Assembly: GCA_001584585.1 (NCBI GenBank)
Contig: LSYV01000039.1
Coordinates: forward strand, 636,816 to 667,093
DNA from: Gonium pectorale
Taxonomy: Eukaryota; Chlorophyta; Chlorophyceae; Chlamydomonadales; Volvocaceae
DNA length: 30,278 nucleotides
Direction of reading: 5' to 3'
How positions within the stretch are numbered: the stretch's first letter is position 1; each line of letters begins with the position of its first letter. A model generated the notes under the pieces. That model searched no databases. It was not told the DNA's origin and saw only the letters and a list, made by a program, of their open reading frames with translations. The translations under genes and the position numbers were made by a program. Shown here in pieces: positions 11,442 through 21,196 of this stretch.

Positions 11442-12084
11442 NNNNNNNNNNNNNNNNNNNNNNNNNNNNNNNNNNNNNNNNNNNNNNNNNNNNNNNNNNN
11501 NNNNNNNNNNNNNNNNNNNNNNNNNNNNNNNNNNNNNNNNNNNNNNNNNNNNNNNNNNNNNNNNNNNNNNNNNNNNNNNNNNNNNNNNNNNNNNNNNNNN
11601 NNNNNNNNNNNNNNNNNNNNNNNNNNNNNNNNNNNNNNNNNNNNNNNNNNNNNNNNNNNNNNNNNNNNNNNNNNNNNNNNNNNNNNNNNNNNNNNNNNNN
11701 NNNNNNNNNNNNNNNNNNNNNNNNNNNNNNNNNNNNNNNNNNNNNNNNNNNNNNNNNNNNNNNNNNNNNNNNNNNNNNNNNNNNNNNNNNNNNNNNNNNN
11801 NNNNNNNNNNNNNNNNNNNNNNNNNNNNNNNNNNNNNNNNNNNNNNNNNNNNNNNNNNNNNNNNNNNNNNNNNNNNNNNNNNNNNNNNNNNNNNNNNNNN
11901 NNNNNNNNNNNNNNNNNNNNNNNNNNNNNNNNNNNNNNNNNNNNNNNNNNNNNNNNNNNNNNNNNNNNNNNNNNNNNNNNNNNNNNNNNNNNNNNNNNNN
12001 NNNNNNNNNNNNNNNNNNNNNNNNNNNNNNNNNNNNNNNNNNNNNNNNNNNNNNNNNNNNNNNNNNNNNNNNNNNNNNNNNNNN
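11442..12084. other. Assembly gap (643 Ns)
   Basis: Unresolved bases. The true length may differ from 643. Apparent open frames crossing the gap are artefacts. Confidence 1.
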
Positions 12085-13329
12085 AAGGGGTGATGTCCCT
12101 GCATGTCACCTGGTGTGTGTGCGTGCGTCGAGGCAAGGATGCTCCGTACTGCAGTGGCTGGTAGGTGCAGGAGGATGCGGTTGGAGACATATAGATATGG
12201 ACTTTGGAGGATGGGGATGCGGAGGATGGAGCATCACGGGGAATTGGGGAGATGCAGGATGGAGAATCTCTGCGCACTTGCTGCTTGGGTGCAGGTGCAG
12301 GGCTATGCGCCTATGCCGGGCATTGCGGCGAGCTGCTTTCTTGGCTGCTTTTCTAGGAGGAGTGGGGTCGAGGTCTCTCGGTCCGGCACACATGCCAACA
12401 GCACTGGGGCTATCAGGCAGATCAGGCGTTGGCGGTTGCAGCTAGTATTTTTGTCTTTCTTTCCTCTGCTCTCCAGTATTTTTCGCTCTTTCCTTTGAAG
12501 TGGTAACCCTGATACTGACGGTATCATACCGTAGCCCTACGCGATGCGCTACTGACGTGCGGCGAGGCAACGGTCCTGTCAAACGCACACCAGTAGTGCA
12601 GCAGCGTGCTTGTCGGGTAATAAGAGGTGCTGCCGGGTTGGCCGGCCAGGCTAGCTACCTGTCAGGGGAAAACAGGGGAAGCTTGTCGACCGCCTCCTCG
12701 GTTAACATGCGTTTGAGGGAGCGGATCCTGCGTGCTGCGGTCACTTCGTCTCGTATCGAGTGCCTGTAGGGGAGCGCCAGCGGAGGTGTTGACAGATGTG
12801 GCGTGTGATGACCTTGCTTCGTACTGCTTGATGCTTTGTTCTTTCCTGAGGGCTGTGCTCATCCTCCGTATGGTAATAGACACGCCGGTTTACGCTCTGT
12901 TGGTGGCGAGAGGCAACAGTAGTAGTGATATGACACCTTTCCCCAGCAGCTGAGGTGCTGTGAGAGGCGAAGGGGGCGAATGACGGGTCCGCCCCTCCCG
13001 TCGGACGGTCCCAGCGGGGTATTTCTGATGCGAAGCTTGACAGGTCGTGTAGATCTCACTACGCGCTTTAGGGCCTCCACCGCCCGGCCGCCAGCTTTTC
13101 GCATCCAATGCTGAGGCCGTAGTGCCGCGGCGCCGACAGCCGCCCATAAAAGTGCCTCACTTCGGCGATCCAACGTGACCCCGCCCCCGTGCCATCCACG
13201 ATCCCCACACATTTAACTCCAAACCTGCGAGTGCCTGACGAGCCTTGCCTAGCCGACCCAGCGAGCGTAACGGCTGCTGCCATATACACCGCGGCGCGCC
13301 GCCCTCACTCATCTCTCACCTCCAGACCC
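12085..13329. other. Spacer and 5' region of the 13-exon gene
   Basis: I see no supported gene. It contains a less GC-rich pyrimidine-rich patch (about 12440-12500) and a small perfect inverted repeat, TGATAC and GTATCA around a 5-base loop (12510-12526). The last few hundred bases presumably carry the promoter and 5' UTR of the gene starting at 13330. Confidence 0.4.
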
Positions 13330-16300
13330 ATGCGACGTTCCGGTTGCCCTGCCGCCGGCGGCACCGCGAGCGACCAGAAGGGAGCGCCTCAGCAGCTGCA
13401 AGAGCGGGGCCAGCGCCAGACTTGGCAACAACAGCAGTGGCAGCCAGGGGCTTGGCAGGCCGCAGCAGGGTCGCGACCCGTGGGTCGGCGGCCGGCCTTG
13501 CGCCGCCCCGCCGCTGCTTTGCTGCCGCTGGCCTGCTTGGTTGGGATCGCGCTGCTGTCGGCCCCCTCGGGGGCATGGGCCCAGGCCGCTGCGGGGTCAG
13601 CAGGCCGGGATATGGCGCAGGACATTGCGTCGTTGTTTAAGGCTTCAGTCGGCGACACGGAGCAGTCGGGTAGGTGGGCGGGGCGGGCGGGGGCGGAGGC
13701 CGGGTTGGGCAGCTTGCATGGGGTGGTTGCAGGTTACCTGTAACCACCCCTGGCAAGCCATGCAAGAGGTTACACGTCCGTCAAAGCCAGGGGGGGGCCA
13801 TGGACGAAATGCGAGGTGTGGGACGATGTGTGATGGGTGGAGCACGGCGCGCGCCATGTGGCGTGCTCGAGTGCACCCAGGCGGAGGGCATCTGGTGCCG
13901 CGCACCGTGCAACTGCAGCTTTTATGCCGTACAAGCTGTATTCTGCCGTATAGTACTTGCTGCGTGCTTGTATGCGTGCGGATGTGCGGCTATGTCTATC
14001 GCCCACCGCCCTCCGCCGCCCTCCTACGCCGTCTTGAGCAGGTTTGGACGGGCTGGAGCTGCTTGGCAACGGCTACACGCCGCTGTCGGACGACGAGGGC
14101 CGCTTCGGCACCTGGCTCAGCCAGCTCCACCCGCTGACGTCAGGTGGGCTTGGCGGCCGGGAGGAGCGGCATTGCGGCTTGTGAGTGCGACCCTTGTCTG
14201 CGTTATGTTGAATGTGGGGTTTGGGTTTGAAGACAGTTTACTTACCCTTGCGTCATAGAACTCCGCCAGGACGGGCCCTCCCCATTCGCAAGCCGGTCCT
14301 CTGGAGCTGTCCCCCTCCCCCACCCGTGCCCCCACCACACACACATCAACCCCATCTCCAGCATACATCCGCCCATTCCCTGCCACCCCTGCCGCCGCGT
14401 CCGTGCCAGACGAGCTCGATAAACGCATCTCACAAGCGCAGTCAGCGGCCAGCGACCTCCCCGCCGGTGGCGCCGCTGGCGGCTCTGCCTCCAGCGCCGC
14501 TGACGGTGCCGCCACTGCCGGCGGCGGCCGGCCCAGCTGCCTGCAGTACAAGGACGCCGTGCTGGACCGTATCGAGCGGGCTCTGCGGGCCTCGCTATCC
14601 TGGGTGGTGCAGCAGGGGGCCGTCGACTTTGGCTTCCTGGGAGATGATGTGCCGGTGCGGGGTTGCGGGGTTGCGGGGTTGCGGAGTTGCGGAGTTGCGG
14701 AGTTGCGGGCGTGGGAGGCCGGGGGCCGGGGGCCGTCCGTCAGGGTGGGGCGGGGTGGGGGACGGCTAGCGGCGCGCGCGTGTATGGGGCGGGGGAAGCG
14801 GGCAGTGAAGAGGATCGTGACGAGCGCAAGAGGGTAGACAAGGGGCACATCCGGGCCGACGATGGCATGCGGCGGCGTGCCGGGCTGCTGGGATGCTGGG
14901 TTGGGGAGCTGGTGGGCGGGATACGACCTGGAGCTGGGCAGTGAATGGTCCCAGTGCCCGGTGCTGGCGCACGGCCAGCACCCTGGGTCGGTGACCTGGC
15001 CTGGTGTGCAGTGACGCCCACGATGCGTGGGCCCACCGCCACGATGTGTGGGCCGGACGTGAGGGAAGCCTGGGAAAGCGATTGAGAAGTAAAGCAGAGA
15101 TAGGTCAGGGTACGGTCATACCCAACCGAACGTGCGACGTTGCCAGCAGGGCGCCGGGTACAAAGTATGGCGGGCGACGGAGTGGAGCAGACGGGCACCA
15201 ATTCACATGCAGCCGTCGGCCGGGCTCCCTGACAACGTCGGCTGGCGCCCGGCCCGCTCCCGCTGCCCGCATCGCCACCGCCGCTTCCCTTTGCAGGACT
15301 GCTCCCCCAATTGCGCCTTTACAAACCCCAACTCGCCCTACGGCCTCACGCTGCTGCCCGAGCCACCCTTCGAGGCACAGCGCCGGTCGGTGGGGGCCCG
15401 GCCGCGACAGGTACGGCACGCAGAGCGTCGGCCCAGTCCCCGCCCCGCAGAAGCCGCCGCAGCAGCGTCGGACGTTATCCTACAGATACCGAAACTGCCG
15501 CCCCAGCCGCCTGCACGGCGCCTGCGCTTCGTTCGTTCTGTTGCGTCGCTTCGCATGCACTGCTAGGGCCCGCTCCCGCCGCACGCATCCCGCCCGAATC
15601 CATCCCCCCGCCCCCCGCCTCCCAGGCCCCACTTTCCATGCCCCCACGACATCCCTCCCGCACAGCCCCCGACTCCCTTCCCCCATCCCCGCCCCCGGCC
15701 CCTCAGGACCGTGGCGTGACTCCTCCCAGCCTCGCCAACGCCAGCGCCTCGCTGGTCCCCGGCCTGGCCCCCATCTACCAGCTGCTCCGGCAGGAGGTGG
15801 TGCTGGTGGCGGGCTGCACGCCGCCCGAGCGCGCGTCCGCGTACTTTGGGGTGACTCCCTACGTCCACACCGTGTGGAACGAGGAGTCACGCAAGTGGGT
15901 GGCGCAGCGGGGGACACTCGGAGCGGCTGGTGAAGGCAGGGCGGGTGGCCGTGGGTGGTGGTGCAGCGGGTGGCATTCGAAGCGTGTCACCCCTATGCGG
16001 GTGCGGAAGGCGAGGGACACACGGTCCGTCGTGACACGTACTCCACACACCTACTGGTGAAGCATCACTCGCCAAGATAAACAGTGCCTGGCCATTTCAC
16101 TCCACTCCGCACCCGGTCAGGTGGGTGACCGTGTTCGGCTCCATGGGCGACACCGCCTCCACCATCAGCCTAGCACACCGCCCGACGCCGCCCCCGCCCA
16201 CCGCCGAGGTCGCCAACGCCTCCAACGCGGCGGCTCTGCCGCTTCCGCTTCCGCCCGGCACCGAGCCGCCAGCGGCGGTGGTGGTGCCGCGGAGCCGCCT

Positions 16301-19300
16301 GGCCAGCTTCCCGCTGCGCCCGTCCGGGTCGAGCATGCTGCAGGCGGCAGCAGCATCCCTGGGCACCTTCCCCACCACCCGCCTGGGTCAACGCTGGATG
16401 CAGCGGCTGACCGGGGGAGCAGGCGCCATGGGCCAGGCCGCCGAACCAGACGCCGTCTCCGGCGCCGGCGCCGCTGCTGCAGCGGCGGCAGCCACAGCCG
16501 CCGCCTCCACCGGGTCGTCGACGGCTCGGGAGTTCAAGCCCACCCCGAATGCCGCCTTCGACGAGTTCTTCGTGGCGGTCATGACGGCGTCGCCCGCAGC
16601 CGCCGCCGCCGTCACCAAAGTGCTGCAGCCCGTCCTGGAGTCCTTTGCCGCCGGCGGCGCCGGCGGCGGCCCCCGCATCAACGTGCTGCCCATTCCGGGG
16701 CCCGAGTTCTCCGCCGGCCTGGGCATCGACCCGCGCAGCTCGTATTACATGATGCTGCTAAGGTCTATCGTACCCGCCGGCGCCCTGGGGCCGTACTTCC
16801 GACCGTACGCCGAGGCCAAGCCGCTCCGCGGCTGGCGGCTGACGCCCGTCTTGGACCTTACTGCGCTGCCAGAGGGCACGCTGGCGGAGGCGGCCGCTGC
16901 AGACGGGAACGGCACCGCCGTTACCAACTCGGCGGGGGCAGCCGGCGGCGCCGTCGCCAGCGGGGGCGGCCTCTTTGGGATGGGCATGTTGCAAGGGGTC
17001 CTTGGCAGGCCGGTGGTAGTGGGTAACCTGACGGACGGCGCGGTGGTGTCACCTGACCTGCCGCTGGTGGCTCTAAAGGACGACAGGTTTGGCCTGCCCA
17101 GCGTCATCCCTCGGCGTGCCGCCGCCACCGGGCCGCTCGCGGCGACGCCAGCAGCGAACGGCAGCAACGCGACGGCTGCGGCCGGCGGCGGCAGGGCGGC
17201 GCTGGCGGGCGCGAGGCGCCAGGCGCCGGCGGAGACGTGGCTGGAGCCCGCGTTCCAGTTCCTGCTGCAGCGCGTGCAGGAGGCGCACGAGCAGGACTTT
17301 GCGCAGGCCTGGTCGCTGACCACCGGTGGGTGCGGGGGGAGGATACGGGGGGTAGGGGTGCGGCAATGGATGGAGACTTAAGAGAGTATGCGTGGAGCGC
17401 GCGCGGGTTGGGTTCTACCCCGCTCGCCGTCTTCCCTGCTGAAATGCGCGCTTCCCGCCGCGCACAACACCAAAGGAAATTACTGGCCGCGTGCCGCCCG
17501 CCCTGGCGCCCCGCCCGCAGGCGACCCGCTGGGCGCACTGGACCCGCCCATCGACTGGGGACTGCAGTGCCTGCAGCAGGTGAGGCGGAGTATGGGACGG
17601 CGGGGCACTCCATGATATTCTCTCGTCACGGCGGAGTCCCTTCAGCGCCCTTCACCCTTCACACCCCCCGTGTCGCGGGACCCTTGGGCTCGACACTGCG
17701 CTCCTCTGATTCCCCCACGGTCTGTGCTCCAGGCAGAGGGGAGTCAAGAGTTCCCGAATAATATATCACCCCAACCCTAATCTTTGCCTTTTACACCTCC
17801 AATCGGCCCCCGCCGGCAGATGATCGACTACTGCAACGGAGACAACCGAGACGCCACCTACCTCTCCAGCTTCCCGTACGTCACGCTCAACAGGTGCGAG
17901 TGTCGTACATGTGCCGTTTGTCGTACGGTACGGCACGTGTGCAAATCGTCAATGCGCGTGTTACCTCGCTCCCGCACGCGGATGCGCCTACGTCCGCTTC
18001 CACGCCCCCTGGCTCGCACGCGCCCCTCCGACCGCCTCGCCTTCCCCCGCCTTCTCCCTGCCCCTCCCGCGCCGCCCCGCCTAATCGCCGCCCCACTCTC
18101 TCTGTCTCTCCCGCCCGCAGGCCCAACTCGAGCGCGCTCATCGTGGGCGCCAACCACGCCATGACGGGCACAGCCACCTACATCAACATCGCCCTCAGCG
18201 ACCCCGTGCAGCGACTGGGCCTGCAGGCAAGCTACCCAGCCCAGACAAGCAGCCACATGGGTATGCCGCCCCTTCTGCCGCTTGTTCTCCCTTCCTTGTC
18301 TCGTGCCGTCGACCAGTGCACTGCCCGGCGACACCTGTCCAGCATCCCAGACAGCACACCAGAGGTGTCGAACCACGCGTGACTGAGCGCCCTGGAACCC
18401 TGCATGCGTACGGCCCCGCAGGCCTTCGACAGCAGCGAGATGGCTGGCAGCGCGCTGCCGTACCTAACATCCACGCCGTACGAACTGTACGCGCCGTACC
18501 TGTACGTCGTAAAGTACGCGAGGAACTGCGGAGGTAAGGTGCATCATGCGCGACGCGAGGAGGAGGGTACGGCGTCAGCACCATGGACTGGCCCGTGGGT
18601 CACCCAGTACGGCCTCACCTGCATGTACGGCAAAGTGACCCCGACCTTGCACGCGCGTTCCTTGCCTGACGAACGCCCCCAAGACGGGGCCTCACAGCAT
18701 TCCAGCCAGTACCGGTACGAAGTACCGTGTGAACACTTTGTGCGCCGACAGGAGGTCGCCCACACACCCTGCAACTGCGGCCACTGCGGCCCTTGTAACT
18801 GTGCTTCCCGCAGCCCCCCCATACCCCTGCCGCACACACGCCCGGCCGCCGCTGCCCCCCCCCCCGCCACAGGCCAGCCCTACTGCAAGGACGTCCCCAC
18901 GGACGGCCCCCGCAGCGCACCGCTGGGTCGTAACCTGGTGGCCACCCTGCGGGCGTACACCAGCCCCGCCACCGGTAGGCGGTGATGGGGGCCGCCACGG
19001 GGGGCCGTGCGTGTGTGTGAGGGGTGGTAGTTTGGGGGGGGGGGCGGCCCGTGCGTGGATTGAAGGCAGGGCAGCGCAGCGGGTAGCGCACCCCCCATGT
19101 GGATCATCCATCATGTTTCATGTGGATCATGCATCCGCTTGGGGCAGGGCGTGCCCTAAAAGCAGCCGGGCTCAACCCTGGTTCATCCGCCTTCCCCCCT
19201 CCCCCCGCCAGGCGTGGGTCCCCACGCGGACGACCTGCTCAAGTTCATGACGGTCAACCTGGTCAACCGCGGCGAGGCACGCCTGGGTGACGTCCGGGCG

Positions 19301-20252
19301 CGGCCGACGGACCCCTGGCTCTTCGCGCGCGACGGCTGCGCCTCTGCCCTGCTGGGGCAGGTGCTGTGCGCGCAGGGGCCGGACGAGTCGTGCTGCCGCC
19401 AGGTGCAGGTGAGGGCGGCGAGCGGGCCGCGTGAGTTGCGTGCGCGGGGGGGGGGGAATAGAGGGTTGGGGCAGGGGGAGTGGGGAGTGGGCGGGCACGG
19501 CGGCCGGGGTGCGTGGGTGGGTGGGGGGCAGGGCACGGGCACGCGGCGGGTGTGTCCTGTACGCGCGTAACAGCGTGCTCAAGCCACTTGGAGGCTGGTG
19601 GTGTGCGTGCGCGTGTGCTGCGTTGCGTCTGAAGGCAGCAGGCAGCGAACGGGCAGCGTGCACATGACAGGCTGTGAGCGAGCGTGTGTCTGCCTATGTT
19701 TCCTTCCTTGTGTGCAGGGGGGATGGGGAAGGATGTGTAGAAAGGACAGAATGGAGGGCTGAGAGGGGATTGGGGATGCGGGACGGGCGGGTTATGAAGC
19801 TACCCGGGTGCGGGCTGCCCCTGCACCCGCCTCAGGTTAATGGGTACAGGCGGTTGCCGCATCCACCCCGTAAGCAGTCGAGTTGCCGTCCTTAATACTC
19901 GGATACAAGGGTGTTCCCTTTCTGTCGGCTGAGCACGCTTGTGCATGGCCTCCCGCAGCTTTGACCGTGGGTTGGCAGGGCGTGTTGCATGTACAGCTGT
20001 AACCCTGAGGACCACGCACCGTGGACCCTTTGTCACCGGCCGACCAACAGACGGGCATCCATCGTCCGACCAACCCCCGTGCCCCTGCCCCCCCCCCCTA
20101 TGCAGAAGTGGACCGATACGGGCTGCTGGTGCGCAGAGAGCGGCAAAGCGCTGATGGCTGGCCTGGGTCCCGTGCAGGGCCGTGCCATGCTCACGGCCAC
20201 GTCCCGGATTTGCAGGACGACAAGGCCAGCCCTCGAGTTAGCGGAGTGCTAA
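13330..20252 (+). CDS. Multi-exon secreted or membrane-anchored protein, family not recognised (996 aa)
   Basis: Thirteen exons join in one frame: 13330-13669, 14042-14143, 14410-14654, 15297-15410, 15707-15894, 16121-17325, 17521-17579, 17820-17893, 18121-18226, 18422-18533, 18873-18974, 19212-19408 and 20106-20252 (TAA). They total 2991 nt. The ATG at 13330 is the first in frame. Residues 61-79 are hydrophobic (AALLPLACLVGIALL) and followed by AWAQ, giving a signal peptide with a long Gln-rich N-region or a type II anchor. Conserved-looking segments are DCSPNCAFTNPNSPYGLTLLP, VVLVAGCTPPERASAYFGVTPY, TVFGSMGDT, GLGIDPRSSYYMMLLR, TYINIALSDP, LPYLTSTPYELYAPYL, QPYCKDVPTDGP and TLRAYTSPATG. Short exons carry these segments, while exon 6 (401 codons) contains long Ala/Gly/Pro-rich stretches. 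The scattered Cys residues fit an extracellular protein. I cannot name the family or function; exon boundaries are inferred from splice signals and phase only. Confidence 0.8.
13713..13766 (+). repeat. Imperfect inverted repeat (hairpin) in intron 1
   Basis: The left arm cttgcatgg then ggtggtt (13713-13728) pairs with aaccacccc (13742-13750) and ccatgcaag (13758-13766). An inner perfect pair ggttac/gtaacc sits at the tip. The fold is interrupted by a short bulge. It lies in the first intron of the 13-exon gene. It could be a chance hairpin, a remnant of a small inverted-repeat element or a small-RNA precursor. Confidence 0.5.
14663..14710 (+). repeat. 8-bp minisatellite, six units, in intron 3
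   Basis: Six consecutive copies of TTGCGGRG (two ending GG, three ending AG, the last ending GC) begin about eight bases after the exon 3 donor at 14655. It is intronic and G-rich on the transcribed strand. Confidence 0.9.
18227..18421 (+). other. Probable GC-AG intron (intron 9 of the 13-exon gene)
   Basis: Exon 9 must end in phase 0 for exon 10 to read AFDSSEMAGSALPYL. The GT at 18260 (ATGG|GTATGC) gives the wrong phase. The site CAG|GCAAGC at 18226/18227 matches the usual context of GC donors and gives QRLGLQ-AFDSSE. A GT donor at 18206 (CCC|GTGCAG) would also keep the frame but would remove seven residues. Confidence 0.55.
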
Positions 20253-20415
20253 CGAGATTGTGTGCGCTGAGCAAAGGACCGATGCGTCGCTTGGGAGATG
20301 GCATGCGGGGACGTGCCGTGGGGTTGGCCCCTCTTGCATGATGCATTTGTGCACAGGTCAGATTGGCCTCAGAACTAATAGCGTCGCCAACGGTGGCGAT
20401 GGTTGATCCTGTTAG

Positions 20416-20420
20416 TGTAA
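20416..20420 (+). terminator. TGTAA polyadenylation motif for the 13-exon gene
   Basis: TGTAA is the characteristic polyadenylation signal of Chlamydomonas-type nuclear genes. This one lies 163 bases after the TAA at 20250-20252 and is the first I find downstream. Confidence 0.6.
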
Positions 20421-20861
20421 ATCATCATCGGCCTCGGAATAGTGAGTGCTGAGACAATGCCTGCGCTCTTACTTATGCTTCCTAGCATGCTTCTTGTGCA
20501 CAACGACCTAAGGCGAGCGCCAATAAGGATGCGTGGCGGCGGCGGCGAGCCAGAGTGAACCTCAGCGCGCCTCCGCGTTCGGCCACCGGCAAGCCTGAGC
20601 AATCCACAAACGCAGTGGATACTATACAAGCACCGAGCTCTGGCGCCTGGCGCTGCACCTGGTGCCTGGCGCAAGCGGCAGCGCCGCAGCGCATGTGGGA
20701 GGGCAACTCAGATGTTGTAGCCTATGAGTAGAAGACATCCATGAATGAGACAACGAGTGCGCCGACCGTGGGCACGGCTTGGCGAAGAAGAAATTAATAT
20801 TGACGAATGAATATACCGCAGAACAACCTAATTTAAAAGGAGAAGAGAGGGTGCTGCGTGG

Positions 20862-20871
20862 CTATTTAAAG
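20862..20871 (+). promoter_or_regulatory. Possible TATA-like element upstream of the LysM gene
   Basis: CTATTTAAAG lies in an A/T-rich patch about 325 bases before the ATG at 21197. Position and sequence are compatible with a TATA box followed by a long 5' UTR, but the transcription start is unknown. Confidence 0.25.
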
Positions 20872-21196
20872 CACTAGTTGTACGGGTGTACGACTTCTGC
20901 TACTGCAGCTGAATGGACGGGTGGGGCGCAATGACACGAATGCGCTTCCTCGCCCATTAGTCTGATCGCATAGCCCATAGCAGGCCGCCTCTGACCCTAA
21001 CACGGAGGGCGGGCCTCGCTGACGTTCACATTCATATCCTACTAACTTGCTGCTTCTCCCATCGCAGCAATTGCACAGTTATCATCATCAGCCTGACAAA
21101 TTATATCAACTCGATTAGCTCTTGGTGCTTGGGTTATGCGACTCTCTCCACAGCAGTGACCCACGGAGCAACCCACAACCGTAATGCGCTGGTGAC

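Larger units (their letters stand above)
20253..21196. other. 3' UTR of the 13-exon gene, spacer and promoter region of the LysM gene
   Basis: I see no supported coding frame on either strand. The right half (about 20780-21130) is notably richer in A and T than the surrounding genes. It contains attaatattg and atttaaaa tracts, as expected of an upstream promoter region in this GC-rich DNA. Confidence 0.5.

Noticed and set aside
10868..12277. Open frames of 289-469 codons across the N gap
   Set aside because: They exist only because N codons contain no stops; both ends are non-coding in character.
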